Source: Halomonas sp. M4R1S46 (lineage in GTDB: Bacteria > Pseudomonadota > Gammaproteobacteria > Pseudomonadales > Halomonadaceae). From it: DNA of 64,000 nucleotides. Location: contig NZ_CP107008.1 of assembly GCF_025725685.1 (NCBI RefSeq), positions 2,976,001 to 3,040,000 on the forward strand. The letters are read 5' to 3'. The notes beneath the pieces were generated by a model. That model ran no database searches. It saw only the letters and a program-made list of their open reading frames with translations, and was not told the DNA's origin. Positions 1 through 8,850 of the stretch are shown in pieces. The position numbers and the translations under genes are program-made. Each line of letters begins with the position of its first letter. The first letter of the stretch is position 1.

Positions 1-410
1 AGCGAGACGTCCATCCACAGGTGGGGGTCGATGCCGTAGACGTCCTGGACGGTGATCAGGTCGGCGGGCTCGATGGAAGACGGCGCCACCGCCAGGGTCG
101 GCTTGATCTCGGAGAAACGCCCCAGCACCTCGCCGAGCTGGCCCTCCAGGGAATAGCCCGAGTAGAAGATCATCTCGGCCTCCTGGAAGGTCGCCACATC
201 CCGGGCACTGGCCTGGTAGAGATGGGGATCGACCCCCGGCCCCATGATGGCCGTGACCGTGACGCAGTCCCCCCCGACCCGCCGGGCCACGTCGCCGATC
301 ATGCCGGTGGTGACCACCGCCTCCACGGGCGCGGGCGGCTGGGCGCCGGCCCCGCCGGCTGCCAGCCACAGCGGCACCAGCATCCCCATTGCCCATCGCC
401 CGACTCTCAT
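1..410 (-). CDS. Metal ABC transporter substrate-binding protein, TroA/ZnuA family (5' part)
   Basis: The reverse strand encodes the N-terminal 136 residues of a periplasmic metal-binding protein; the rest lies beyond the left edge. It begins with a signal peptide (MRVGRWAMGMLVPLWLAAGG, then GAQ). The diagnostic family motifs follow: TTGMIGDVARRVGG, a metal-ligand histidine in GPGVDPHLYQAS, and a second one in GIDPHLWMDV. This pattern is typical of cluster A-I proteins binding Mn, Zn or Fe; the wording is closest to TroA-type Mn/Zn proteins, but the metal cannot be fixed from this part. The ATG at 408-410 is preceded by GGAGAG at a normal distance. An upstream ATG at 428-430 is in another frame and stops at once. 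ATPase and permease partners would be expected further left. Confidence 0.85.
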   Translation of the reverse strand, partial: MRVGRWAMGMLVPLWLAAGGAGAQPPAPVEAVVTTGMIGDVARRVGGDCVTVTAIMGPGVDPHLYQASARDVATFQEAEMIFYSGYSLEGQLGEVLGRFSEIKPTLAVAPSSIEPADLITVQDVYGIDPHLWMDVS

Positions 411-592
411 CGCGTCTCTCCCGAAGCCATGCATTGACGACGCAGGTATAGCATCCGCCGTGGCCCCGAGTAAAAGCGGTCCATTTAACACTTCGTTACC
501 GGACGGACTGAACCCGGCCGCCGATGAGGACACTAACGACTGCCTGGCCACGTCAGGCGTCATGAATGGACCCTCATGAAAGGAGAGACAGG

Positions 593-1153
593 ATGACCCT
601 CGACACACCGCTTAGCCGCGCCCTGACCGCCACGCTGATCGCCGGCGGCATGGCCGTCACCGCGACCGCCCAGGCCGAGACCCAGGGCCTCTATTCCGCC
701 GACGAGCTGCTCGACGCCGATGTCTACACCCAGGCCAATCCCGACGTGGAGATCGGCGAGGTGGAGGACGTGCTGCTCGACAACGACATGCGCCTGCGCG
801 CCCTGGTCATCGACACCGGCAACCTGCTCGACATGGGCCAGAAGCAATACGTCATCGAGACCGGCCACTTCACCGTGGAGACCCATAACGGCAATAGTCT
901 CGAGGCCATGGAGTATCGCGTCCACGTCGACCTCAGCGAGCAGGCCATCACCCAGCAGCCGGAATACACCGACACCTGGTGGAGCGAGGCCCGCCAGAAC
1001 ATGCAGCAGGCCTGGAGCGAGACCAAGCAAGGCGCCGCCAGTGCCTGGGACACCACCCAGCAAGGCGCCTCACAGGCCCTGGATCGCATCGGCAACGCCC
1101 TGAAGGCGGCCGGCGAGAAGACCCAGCAGGCGGCCGAGGGCGCCACCCAGTAA
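593..1153 (+). CDS. Secreted PRC-barrel domain protein
   Basis: This 186-residue protein has a signal peptide ending near AQAE (about residue 28). A PRC-barrel-like domain follows at about residues 32-122, recognisable from the YSADELLDADVY start and the EIGEVEDVLLDNDMRLRALV core. The last 55 residues are a low-complexity amphipathic tail of Gln/Ala/Thr-rich 11-residue-like repeats (QAWSETKQGAAS, SAWDTTQQGAS), which resembles the tails of stress and LEA-like proteins. PRC-barrel proteins of this sort are common in halophiles and are often stress-linked; the exact role is unknown. The ATG at 593 is chosen because AGGAG lies 7 bases upstream. The in-frame ATG at 566 would put a charged extension before the signal peptide. 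The gene stands alone and ends at a strong hairpin shared with proX. Confidence 0.8.
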   Translation: MTLDTPLSRALTATLIAGGMAVTATAQAETQGLYSADELLDADVYTQANPDVEIGEVEDVLLDNDMRLRALVIDTGNLLDMGQKQYVIETGHFTVETHNGNSLEAMEYRVHVDLSEQAITQQPEYTDTWWSEARQNMQQAWSETKQGAASAWDTTQQGASQALDRIGNALKAAGEKTQQAAEGATQ

Positions 1154-1180
1154 CGCCGCCCTTCGGCCACGCCACTCGAC

Positions 1181-1214
1181 CGCCCCACCGGGCCGCTTTC
1201 GGCCCGGTGGGGCG
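1181..1214. terminator. Bidirectional hairpin between PRC-barrel gene and proX
   Basis: A perfect 14-bp inverted repeat (CGCCCCACCGGGCC, loop GCTTTC, then its complement) lies between two converging genes, 28 bases after one stop and 18 bases from the other. There is no long T tract on either side, so it is a terminator by position and stem strength. Confidence 0.7.
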
Positions 1215-1231
1215 TGCCGGGCAGCCGGCGC

Positions 1232-2287
1232 CTACTCGCCCTCGGCCATCGCGGCCTCCCGGGCCTGGGTCAGCCAGGCATCCACCTCGTCGCGGTGGCC
1301 CATGATCCACTCATCGGCATGCCGCCGGATGTCCTCCTCGCTGTCCTCGCCATCGAACATCCTGGCGTTCTGGGCGAAGATCGCCTCGATGGGAATCCTT
1401 GCCACCTCGAAGAGCCTGGCCGCCGACGGGTTGTTCGCGGCGAACTCACTGTTGACCACCGGACGGATATCGTTGGCCGGCCAGCCCAGGTTGCAGGGAT
1501 CCTCCACGCAGCCCTCGAGGCCCTCGACCACGGTCGCGTCCTCGAACTCCTTCTGGTCCTCCGGCAGGTTGGCCTCGTCCACGGTGATCCAGACCACGTC
1601 CTCGCCCGGCTTGAGCAGCCCCACCGTCCAGTTGGGGGTCCAGGTGTAGAAGAAGATCGAGCCGCCCTCCTGGTAGCGTCCCAGGGCATCGGCCATGGAG
1701 GCGGAATAACTCGCCTTGATCGGCTCGACATGCTCGCCGAGGCCATAGGCCTCGAGGTGATGGGCGATCACCAGCTCACAGCCCCAGCCCGGCGGGCAGG
1801 CGACCATTTCCGCCTTGCCGTTGCCGTCGCTGTCGAACAAGGCCTTGATTTCGGGATCCTTGAAGTCCTCCAGGCCGGTGATGCCGTGCTCGTCGGCGGT
1901 CTTCTTGTCGACCAGGTAGCCCTGCAGGGCGCCCCCCTGGGCCACGTAGCCGATCAGCTCGGCGCCCTGCTCGAAGGTGCTGCGGTAGGTGTTGTGCAAC
2001 GGGAACCAGCCGTTGACCCAGAAGTCGACATCGCCCTGGGCCACCGACTGGTAGAAGGGCGGGTTGTCGAGGGTGGTCGGGCGCTGCACGTCGTAGCCCA
2101 GTTCCTCGAGGAGCCGGCTGTAGACCGCGGCGGGAAACCAGCCGGTATCCCAGGTGGCCCGGGCCGGCGTCACCGTCACGCCCTCCCCGGGGGTGCCCTG
2201 GGCGGCGACCAGCGCCGGGAGCATCGCCAGCGACAGGGCCAGCCCGGCCCACTTGCGCCCGCCTATGGTACTCACGATCGGATGCAT
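1232..2287 (-). CDS. proX: Glycine betaine/proline ABC transporter substrate-binding protein ProX
   Basis: A 351-residue periplasmic binding protein with a signal peptide cleaved near LVAAQG (about residue 29). It resembles E. coli ProX along its length: LDNPPFYQSVAQGDVDFWVN, GYLVDKKTADEHGIT, a CPPGWGCE segment with paired cysteines, and FFYTWTPNWTVGLLKPGEDV. The tryptophans in these segments correspond to the aromatic cage that holds quaternary ammonium groups in ProX. The ATG at 2285-2287 has AGGAGG seven bases upstream; the longer frame to 2329 lacks this and would spoil the signal peptide. It is the last gene of a proV-proW-proX operon, 52 bases after proW, and ends at a strong hairpin. 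The substrate is inferred to be glycine betaine, proline betaine or another compatible solute. Confidence 0.9.
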   Translation of the reverse strand: MHPIVSTIGGRKWAGLALSLAMLPALVAAQGTPGEGVTVTPARATWDTGWFPAAVYSRLLEELGYDVQRPTTLDNPPFYQSVAQGDVDFWVNGWFPLHNTYRSTFEQGAELIGYVAQGGALQGYLVDKKTADEHGITGLEDFKDPEIKALFDSDGNGKAEMVACPPGWGCELVIAHHLEAYGLGEHVEPIKASYSASMADALGRYQEGGSIFFYTWTPNWTVGLLKPGEDVVWITVDEANLPEDQKEFEDATVVEGLEGCVEDPCNLGWPANDIRPVVNSEFAANNPSAARLFEVARIPIEAIFAQNARMFDGEDSEEDIRRHADEWIMGHRDEVDAWLTQAREAAMAEGE

Positions 2288-2339
2288 GAGACGTCCTCCT
2301 GCTTGAGGGACACGCGCGGTGCGCCGCATCGCGTCCGGT

Positions 2340-3272
2340 TCACGACGAGTCGTTGCCTCCCTGCCTCCCTTTCCCGTGTCCCTTGAACAGCCCCTTGAAG
2401 GTCCGCCGCTCGCCCGAGGCGGTGACTTGGCCCCCCTCCCCCAGCGCCTGGGTGACGCGGTCCAGCAGGATCGCCAGCAGCACGATGCCGATGCCCCCCA
2501 GGGTCGCCCGGCCGATGTCCAGCCGGCCCAGTCCGGTGAACACCGTGAGGCCCAGGCCGCCGGCGCCGATCAACGCGGCGATCACCACCATCGACAGCGA
2601 CAGCATCAACGTCTGGTTGAGCCCGGCCATGATGGTACGCAAGGCCAGCGGGATCTGGATCTCGAAGAGCAGTTGGCGGCGGGTCGCGCCGAAGGCCAGG
2701 CCGGCCTCGACCAGCTCCCCCTGCACCTGGCGGATCCCCAGGTTGGTCAGGCGGATAATCGGCGGCAGCGCGAAGATGATGGTGGCGATGACGCCGGGCA
2801 CGATGCCCACGCCGAACAGCATCACGATGGGCACCAGGTACACGAAGGGCGGGATGGTCTGCATGATGTCCAGCACCGGCCGGATCAGGCCGGCGAAGCG
2901 ATCACTGCGGGCCGCGAGAATCCCCAGGGGCACCCCCACGATCGTGCAGAAGGTCACCGCCGTGACGATCATGGCCAGCGTGATCATGGTTTCCCGCCAG
3001 ATGCCCAGCAGGTCGAGGAACAGCACCGCCAGCAGGGCGAAGATGGCCACCCCCGTGCCGGCGGCCCGCCAGGCGATCAGCGGCACCACCACCACGAACA
3101 CCGGAAAGGGTAGCCACAGCAGGAAACCCTCGAGGCCGCTCAACACCTGGTCGATCGGCCACTGCAGCGCCTGGAAGACCGGGCGGAAGTTCGGCACCAG
3201 CCACTCCTTGACCGCCACCTCGATCCAGTCGTCCAGGGGCAGGGTATAGAAATCGGAGATGCTGTCGGCCAT
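2340..3272 (-). CDS. proW: Glycine betaine/proline ABC transporter permease ProW
   Basis: A 310-residue inner-membrane permease. A short amphipathic N-terminus (SDFYTLPLDDWIEV) and two early hydrophobic segments (about 50-90) precede the conserved transport domain at about 95-275. The EAA loop that docks on the ATPase is visible at about 188-220 (LVEAGLAFGATRRQLL then IPLALRTIMAGLNQ). The C-terminal 30 residues are polar and rich in Gly and Lys. The ATG at 3270-3272 is used because GGAGG lies five bases upstream; a GTG two codons earlier is in frame but worse placed. Only two bases separate it from the stop of proV, so the two are probably translationally coupled. It works with the proV and proX products on either side. 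Confidence 0.92.
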   Translation of the reverse strand: MADSISDFYTLPLDDWIEVAVKEWLVPNFRPVFQALQWPIDQVLSGLEGFLLWLPFPVFVVVVPLIAWRAAGTGVAIFALLAVLFLDLLGIWRETMITLAMIVTAVTFCTIVGVPLGILAARSDRFAGLIRPVLDIMQTIPPFVYLVPIVMLFGVGIVPGVIATIIFALPPIIRLTNLGIRQVQGELVEAGLAFGATRRQLLFEIQIPLALRTIMAGLNQTLMLSLSMVVIAALIGAGGLGLTVFTGLGRLDIGRATLGGIGIVLLAILLDRVTQALGEGGQVTASGERRTFKGLFKGHGKGRQGGNDSS

Positions 3273-3274
3273 GG

Positions 3275-4522
3275 TCACTCCTCCCTCGCTGCCAGGGGCG
3301 CGGCGGCCGCGGCGCGGCGGGACGTCTCGTCCTCGCCCTGATCCCCGGCCAGCAAGGCGAAGACCCGCAGGGGGTCGACGGTGCCCTGCAGGCGCCCGGC
3401 CTCGTCGAGCACGGCGATGGGCAGGCCCTGGGCACAGGCGCCATAGAGCTCGATCAGCTCCTGGTCGGCGCGGGCCGCCGGGTAGTCGGGCCGCATCAAG
3501 TCACGCAGGGCGCCGTCCTCGGCCGACGCCAGGTCCGCGCACACCAGGATGCCCAGCGGGTAGCCGTCCGCGTCGACCACGTGAAGGCCCGCCACCCGGT
3601 GCTCGTCGCAGCGCCGCCGGGCCGTCGCCGGGTCCTCGTCCGGGCTCACGGTGGGCGCCTCATGGCTCAGCCGCCCCATGCGGAAGACCCGGCCGCGGTC
3701 CACATCCCGGGTGAAGGCGGCGACGTAGTCGTCGGCGGGGTCGGCGACGATCTGCTCGGGCGTGCCGGTCTGCACGAAGCGGCCGTCCTTCATGATGGCG
3801 ATGCGGTCGCCGATGCGCAGGGCCTCGTGGAGATCGTGGGTGATGAACAGGATGGTCATGTGCAGCTGCTCCTGGAGGGCCAGCAGCTCGTCCTGCATGT
3901 CGCGACGGATCAGCGGGTCCAGGGCGCCGAAGGGCTCGTCCATCAGCATGATCTCGGGGTCGACGGCGAGCCCCCGGGCCAGCCCCACCCGCTGCTGCAT
4001 GCCACCGCTGAGGGTGGCCGGCGGGACATCGGCGTAGGCCTCGAGCCCCACCTGCTCCAGGGCCCGCAGGGCCTTGTCGCGGCGTTCGCCGGGCGGCACC
4101 CCGCGCACCTTGAGGCCGAATTCGACGTTCTCGCCGACGGTCTTGTGGGGGAAGAGGGCGAAGTGCTGGAAGACCATGGAGAGCTTGTGGGCGCGCAGCT
4201 CGCGCAGGGCATCGGCGTCCATGGACACCACGTCCTCGCCATCCAGCAGGATGCGGCCTCGGGTGGGCTCGATGAGACGGTTGATGCAGCGGATCAGGGT
4301 CGACTTGCCGGAACCGGAGAGTCCCATGACCACGAAGATCTCGCCCTGCTCTACGGTAAAGGAGACGTCGGCGACGGCGGCCACGGAGTGGGTGTCGGCG
4401 TAGATGCGATCCTTCTCCTGGCCGGCCTGCAGCCGGCGGATCGTCTCCTCGGGGTCCGGGCCAAAGACCTTGTACAGGTGCTCCACGCCAACCTTCTGGT
4501 GCGATGTGGTATCAGCGCTCAC
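3275..4522 (-). CDS. proV: Glycine betaine/proline ABC transporter ATP-binding protein ProV
   Basis: A cytoplasmic ATPase of the ProV/OpuAA type, 415 residues from a GTG start. It has an N-terminal family-specific extension (residues 10-45, LYKVFGPDPEETIRRL), Walker A GLSGSGKST at 67-75, the Q-loop in MVFQHFALFPHKTV, signature LSGGMQQRVGLARG, Walker B IMLMDEPFGALD and switch H in FITHDLHEAL. The C-terminal 130 residues form a CBS-pair region, which in OpuA-type importers senses ionic strength. The GTG at 4520-4522 follows an AAGGGGG stretch and gives the usual family start. Frames extending to 4678 would add an Arg-rich leader unlike the family. It is the first gene of the operon, about 150 bases downstream of the predicted promoter. 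Confidence 0.9.
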   Translation of the reverse strand: MSADTTSHQKVGVEHLYKVFGPDPEETIRRLQAGQEKDRIYADTHSVAAVADVSFTVEQGEIFVVMGLSGSGKSTLIRCINRLIEPTRGRILLDGEDVVSMDADALRELRAHKLSMVFQHFALFPHKTVGENVEFGLKVRGVPPGERRDKALRALEQVGLEAYADVPPATLSGGMQQRVGLARGLAVDPEIMLMDEPFGALDPLIRRDMQDELLALQEQLHMTILFITHDLHEALRIGDRIAIMKDGRFVQTGTPEQIVADPADDYVAAFTRDVDRGRVFRMGRLSHEAPTVSPDEDPATARRRCDEHRVAGLHVVDADGYPLGILVCADLASAEDGALRDLMRPDYPAARADQELIELYGACAQGLPIAVLDEAGRLQGTVDPLRVFALLAGDQGEDETSRRAAAAAPLAAREE

Positions 4523-4678
4523 GCCACCCCCTTCGCGCGCAGGGCGAACGGAGGCTCGACGCCGCTTCGGGCGGCCGGCTTCCTGCCGACATGGTCGCAA
4601 GGAGGAGCGCCGAGCATCGCGCGCCCGGACGCAGGCCGGGACCCGTGTCATCATGGCGACATGGATCCTGTACACCAA

Positions 4679-4707
4679 AATCTAGGAAGCCCCCCGGCGA
4701 GCGTCAA
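4679..4707 (-). promoter_or_regulatory. Sigma-70 promoter of the minus-strand proVWX operon
   Basis: On the minus strand TTGACG (4702-4707) and TAGATT (4679-4684) are separated by exactly 17 bases, a near-consensus housekeeping promoter. Initiation near 4672 would give a leader of about 150 bases before the proV GTG, long enough for post-transcriptional control. This is a sequence prediction only. Confidence 0.6.
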
Positions 4708-4777
4708 GACGCCGGCCCGTGCCGGCCGCACCGGGGCTTGTTAAGATAGCGGCCTAATCATCCAGTCGGGAGCCGAC

Positions 4778-4993
4778 ATGGGACTCCGGGAAATCGCCAT
4801 CGGCGGCCTCTATCTGTCGCCGCTGCTGCTCTATGCCTTGCTCGGGCTGGCCGCCGCCCTGCTGGTGCGCGCCCTGCTCCACCGCCTGCTGGGCCCGACG
4901 CGCCCGTGGTTCGAGGCCTGGTTCGACACCGCCCTCTTCGTGCTCTGCACCGCCGCCGTCGCCTTCCTGTCATCCGCCGCCGGAGCCCTCTAG
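4778..4993 (+). CDS. DUF1656 small membrane protein (AaeX/YdhI-like)
   Basis: A 71-residue protein of the DUF1656 family. It has two hydrophobic segments (about residues 12-35 and 50-70) separated by a basic loop with the conserved RPWFEAWFDTALFV stretch. Such proteins sit beside HlyD-type and FUSC-type partners in aaeXAB and ydhIJK operons, as here; their own role is not known. The ATG follows GGGAG at a suitable distance. The next gene starts two bases after this stop, so the three genes 4778-7920 form one operon. The gene is divergent from proV, with which it shares a 255-base intergenic region. Confidence 0.85.
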   Translation: MGLREIAIGGLYLSPLLLYALLGLAAALLVRALLHRLLGPTRPWFEAWFDTALFVLCTAAVAFLSSAAGAL

Positions 4994-4995
4994 CC

Positions 4996-5856
4996 ATGCG
5001 CACCCTGCTACGCAGTCTCGTGACCCTGACCATCGTGGCCCTGGCCATCGCCGCCGGCCTCTGGCTGTGGCACTACTATCTCTACACCCCCTGGACCCGG
5101 GACGGCCGGGTCCGGGCCGATATCGTCACCCTCGCCCCCGACGTCTCGGGCCGGGTCGTGTCGCTTCCGGTCGGCGACAACCAGCGCGTCGCCGCGGACG
5201 AGACACTCTTCCAGCTCGACCCGGCGCGCTACCAGGCGGCGGTGGACAAGGCCGAGGCGGTGGTCGCGCAGCGCCAGGCCGAGCTCGAGCTGCGCCAGCA
5301 CGAGGCCTCGCGCCGCAACCGCCTGAGCCGCCAGGCGATCAGCGCCGAGAGCCGGGAGATCTCGCGCATCGACAGCCGCGTGGCCGCCGCCGCCCTGGCC
5401 CAGGCCCGCAGCGAGCTGGCGCGTGCGCGCCTCGACCTGGCGCGGACCACCCTCAGGGCACCGGCCGCGGGCCATGTGCTCAACCTCCAGCTGGCCGAGG
5501 GCAACTACGTCAACGCCGGCACCCCGGTGATGGCGCTGGTCAAGGCGGACTCCTTCTATGTCACCGGCTATTTCGAGGAAACCAAGATCGCCCGGATCGA
5601 CGTGGGCGACCCGGCCCGGGTGACCCTGATGAGCGGCGATACCGTGCTCGACGGGCATGTCGAGAGCCTCGGCCGCGGCATCGCCGACGCCAACACCGAG
5701 CCCAACGCCCAGCTGCTGCCCCGAGTCGAGCCCAGCTTCAGCTGGGTGCGCCTGGCCCAGCGCATTCCGGTGCGCATCGCCCTCGACAACATTCCCGAGG
5801 AGACCACCCTGAGCGCCGGCATGACGGCCTCGGTGCACATCGAGCCTACGGAGTAA
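4996..5856 (+). CDS. HlyD-family periplasmic adaptor (AaeA-like)
   Basis: A 286-residue membrane-fusion protein. A single N-terminal membrane anchor (residues about 6-26) leads into YYLYTPWTRDGRVRADIV, the start typical of AaeA/EmrA-like adaptors. A biotinyl-lipoyl half-domain, an Ala/Gln/Arg-rich coiled-coil hairpin (about 75-160), the second lipoyl half (LRAPAAGHVLNLQLAEGNYV) and a beta-barrel domain follow. In E. coli AaeA partners the FUSC protein AaeB to export aromatic carboxylic acids; by analogy this links the inner-membrane protein encoded next to an outer-membrane channel that is not in the window. The ATG at 4996 lies two bases after the previous stop. Substrate is unknown. Confidence 0.88.
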   Translation: MRTLLRSLVTLTIVALAIAAGLWLWHYYLYTPWTRDGRVRADIVTLAPDVSGRVVSLPVGDNQRVAADETLFQLDPARYQAAVDKAEAVVAQRQAELELRQHEASRRNRLSRQAISAESREISRIDSRVAAAALAQARSELARARLDLARTTLRAPAAGHVLNLQLAEGNYVNAGTPVMALVKADSFYVTGYFEETKIARIDVGDPARVTLMSGDTVLDGHVESLGRGIADANTEPNAQLLPRVEPSFSWVRLAQRIPVRIALDNIPEETTLSAGMTASVHIEPTE

Positions 5857-5862
5857 CGGTGC

Positions 5863-7920
5863 ATGTCGCCCTGGCTCGAGGCCTACCTGACCCCGTCCCT
5901 GCCGGCCGTGAAGTTCGCCGTCAAGGCGACGCTGGCCATGCTGTTGGCGCTCTACGTGGCGCTGTGGTGTGACCTCGAGCGCCCCTACTGGGCGCTGATC
6001 TCGGCGGCCTTCCTGCAGATCCGCCCGATGAGCGGCATGGTCATCGAGAAGGGCCTGAGCCAGCTCACCGGCACCCTGGTGGGCTGCGGGGCCGGGATCG
6101 CCATCATGGCGCTGTTCGCCCAGGCCCCCGTGCCGGCACTGGCGAGCCTGACGCTGTGGATCATGATCTGCACCTACGGCAGCTCGCTGCTGCGCAACAA
6201 CGCCTCCTACGGCTGCATCATGGGCGGGGTCACCGCCATGCTGATCGTGGTGATCGGCGCCAGCCAGCCCGACGGCATCTTCGCCGTCGCCGTGGCCCGG
6301 TTGTCGGAGCTGGCACTCGGCGCGGCGAGCGCCACCCTGGTCAGCGCCCTGCTGTGGCCCATCCGGGTCCGCGACCACCTGGCCGGCCAGGCGGACCAGG
6401 TGATCAACGAGGCCTTCCGGCATGCCGGGCAGCGGCTGTCGGACAGCGACGACCTCGCCGCCCTGCAGGCCAGCCTGACCGGCAGCCTGGCGCCCCTCAC
6501 CCAACTCGAGACCGACAGCCAGGCCGCCCGCTACGAGGGGCCCGAGGGGCCCGGACGGATTCGCGCCAGCCACGTGCTGACCCGCCGCACGCTGCGCCTG
6601 CTGGCCACGCTCCACGCCCTCCAGCAGTTGCTGCACCACGCCGGCGACCGCCTCGATCCCGCCAACCGCCGCCTGGCCGACGACCTGGCCCGGGAGTTGC
6701 GTGACGCCGCGGAGGCCTCGGGGGTTGCCCAGGCCCGCCGGCGCCTGCAGGCCCTGCGCCACCGGGCCCTGGAGGGCCCCGACACCGACATCACGCCGCT
6801 GGAGCAGCGCATCCGCCTGGGACTGCGCGAGACCCTGGGGCATGCGCTGGTCATGCTCGATGCCCGCGAGGCGATCACCCATCCCGGGCGCCGGCGCCTG
6901 CGGGGGGCGGCCCTCGCCTGGCACCGCGACCCCCTGGCCGCCGGGCTCAACGCCCTGCGCGCGGGGGTCGTCTTCCTCTCGCTGGCGGCCTTCTGGCTGG
7001 CCACGGGCTGGACGAACGGCCAGGTGGCCATGCTGATGGGCACCCTGGGCTCGGCCTTCTTCGCCAGCCGGGACAACCCCGCCGCGGTGAGCCTGATGTT
7101 CGCCAAGGGCATGCTGGCGGCGATCCCCAGCGCCTTCCTGTTCGGCCATGTGCTGCTCGCCCAGGCCAGCGGCTTTCCCCTGCTGGCCATGCTCCTCCTG
7201 CCGCCGCTGTTCCTCGGCCTGCTGGGATCGGCCTCGCCCCGCTTGATGGGCTACTGCCTGGCCTTCACCATCGGCAACATCCTGCTGACCATGCCCGGCA
7301 ACGCCATGGACTTCTCCTTCGACGGCTTCCTCGACCGGGCCATCGCGGTGATGGTCGGGCTGGGCGCGGTGGTCGCCGGCTTTCGCCTGATTCCGGGCGT
7401 CGGGCCGCACCTGCACAAGCGCCGGCTGGTCGGCGCCATCGGCCGTGACCTGCGCACCCTGCCGGCCGCCCCCGTGCCCGAGGCGGAGACCCGCTTCATC
7501 GGTGGCATGGCCGACCGCCTGCTGCAGCTGGCCCGACACGACGATATGCTGCCCGAGGACCGGCGCCATCTGTTCAGCCTGGGCCTGACCGGACTGGATA
7601 TCGGCTATGCCTGCCTGCAGCTGCGCCGGCGTCTCGACGACCTGCCGGGGGCCGACCTGCGCCGGACGCGGCAGGCGTTCTTCGCCGCCCTGGCGAGCGC
7701 CTTCGCGGACAGTGCCCGGGGGCGTCCTCCCCGCGAGGTGCGGCGCAGCGGGGCCGCCCTGGTGGCGGCCCTCGAGGAGCACCAGGCGCTGAGCCCGCGT
7801 CACCGAGCGATGATCGCCGGGCTGGTGGAACGTCTCGACCTGGCGCTGCACCTTCAGGCCGAGCGGGCGCGGACCGCCCAGTCCCCACCCGCCGCGGCCG
7901 CCTCCTCGGCGCCGACCTGA
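5863..7920 (+). CDS. FUSC-family inner-membrane transporter (AaeB-like)
   Basis: A 685-residue protein of the fusaric acid resistance/AaeB family. It has the duplicated FUSC arrangement: a first block of membrane segments at about 15-165 (starting KFAVKATLAMLLALYVAL and WALISAAFLQIRPMSG), a cytoplasmic helical region of about 190 residues, a second membrane block at about 365-510, and a soluble C-terminal domain ending in an Ala/Pro-rich tail. Starting six bases after the adaptor gene, it completes an aaeXAB-like operon. Known members export aromatic acids or related compounds; the substrate here cannot be told. A reverse-strand frame of 947 codons over this gene is a GC-composition shadow. 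Confidence 0.88.
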   Translation: MSPWLEAYLTPSLPAVKFAVKATLAMLLALYVALWCDLERPYWALISAAFLQIRPMSGMVIEKGLSQLTGTLVGCGAGIAIMALFAQAPVPALASLTLWIMICTYGSSLLRNNASYGCIMGGVTAMLIVVIGASQPDGIFAVAVARLSELALGAASATLVSALLWPIRVRDHLAGQADQVINEAFRHAGQRLSDSDDLAALQASLTGSLAPLTQLETDSQAARYEGPEGPGRIRASHVLTRRTLRLLATLHALQQLLHHAGDRLDPANRRLADDLARELRDAAEASGVAQARRRLQALRHRALEGPDTDITPLEQRIRLGLRETLGHALVMLDAREAITHPGRRRLRGAALAWHRDPLAAGLNALRAGVVFLSLAAFWLATGWTNGQVAMLMGTLGSAFFASRDNPAAVSLMFAKGMLAAIPSAFLFGHVLLAQASGFPLLAMLLLPPLFLGLLGSASPRLMGYCLAFTIGNILLTMPGNAMDFSFDGFLDRAIAVMVGLGAVVAGFRLIPGVGPHLHKRRLVGAIGRDLRTLPAAPVPEAETRFIGGMADRLLQLARHDDMLPEDRRHLFSLGLTGLDIGYACLQLRRRLDDLPGADLRRTRQAFFAALASAFADSARGRPPREVRRSGAALVAALEEHQALSPRHRAMIAGLVERLDLALHLQAERARTAQSPPAAAASSAPT

Positions 7921-7974
7921 GATCCGGGCGGACAGGGACCACGCCGCCCCTCATCCTCTACACGGGAGATCCTG

Positions 7975-8850
7975 ATGCTTGCCGAACTCTTCGCCGTCAT
8001 GGCCCCGGTCCTCGCCGGCGCCGGCCTGGGCTTCGGCTGGGTTCGCCTCGGCCACGACTATCCCGTGGCCTTCGTCACCCGGCTGGTCTTCAACATCGGC
8101 ACGCCCTCCCTGGTGCTGGCTTCGCTGGCCGAGGCCGAGATCGATGCGGGCAGCTTCGGCCGGACCATGCTGGCCACGGCCCTGGTCCTGCTGTGCATGG
8201 CGGCGGCCACCGGCCTCGTGGCACGCCTGCTGCGCCGCGACTGGCGGGTACTGCTGGCCCCGATGATGTATCCCAACACCGGCAACATGGGCCTGCCGGT
8301 GGTGCTCTACGCCTTCGGCAGCGCCGGCTTCGTGTTCGGCATCACGGTGATGGTCACCGTGACGCTGTTCCAGTTCACCCTGGGCTCGCTGATGGCCGGG
8401 CGCGGCAACCCACTGAAGATCCTGGCCACGACGCCGACGGTCTATGCCATCCTGATCGCCCTGGCCCTGCTGCTCACCGATACCGACCTGCCACGGTGGC
8501 TGGCCAACAGCGTGGAGCTGATCTCGGGCTTCACGGTGCCGCTGATGCTGATCACCCTGGGGGTCTCGCTGGCCAACATCCAGGTACGCAGCCTGCGTTC
8601 CGGACTCGGCTTCAGCCTGCTGCGCCTGCCACTCGCCGCCGGGGTGGCCTGGGCCATCGGCAGCCTGCTCGCGCTGCCGCCCACCGGCCATGCCATCCTG
8701 GTCCTGCAGATGAGCATGCCGGTGGCGGTCTTCAACTACCTGTTCGCCCAGCGTTCCCGTCGCGAGCCGGAATACGTGGCGAGTCTGGTGTTCTGCTCCA
8801 CCCTGCTGTCGCTGCTCTACCTGCCGCTGCTGCTGGTCCTGCTGATGTAG
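7975..8850 (+). CDS. AEC-family (auxin efflux carrier-like) transporter
   Basis: A 291-residue integral membrane protein with about ten hydrophobic segments from the first residues onward. It shows the AEC/PIN-type features: an N-terminal helix pair (FAVMAPVLAGAGLGFGW), the YPNTGNMGLPVVLYAFG motif near residue 100 with its conserved Asn-Gly-Pro pattern, and a late FTVPLMLITLGVSLANI segment. Bacterial members move organic acids or amino acids; the substrate is unknown. GGGAG lies upstream of the ATG. It follows the AaeB-like gene by 54 bases in the same direction and may be part of that operon, which would suggest a related acidic substrate. Confidence 0.85.
   Translation: MLAELFAVMAPVLAGAGLGFGWVRLGHDYPVAFVTRLVFNIGTPSLVLASLAEAEIDAGSFGRTMLATALVLLCMAAATGLVARLLRRDWRVLLAPMMYPNTGNMGLPVVLYAFGSAGFVFGITVMVTVTLFQFTLGSLMAGRGNPLKILATTPTVYAILIALALLLTDTDLPRWLANSVELISGFTVPLMLITLGVSLANIQVRSLRSGLGFSLLRLPLAAGVAWAIGSLLALPPTGHAILVLQMSMPVAVFNYLFAQRSRREPEYVASLVFCSTLLSLLYLPLLLVLLM

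Noticed and set aside
5008..7851. Minus-strand open frame of 947 codons opposite the AaeAB-like genes
   Set aside because: Same cause: the opposite strand encodes clear HlyD and FUSC family proteins, while this frame is Gly/Gln/His-rich without domains.
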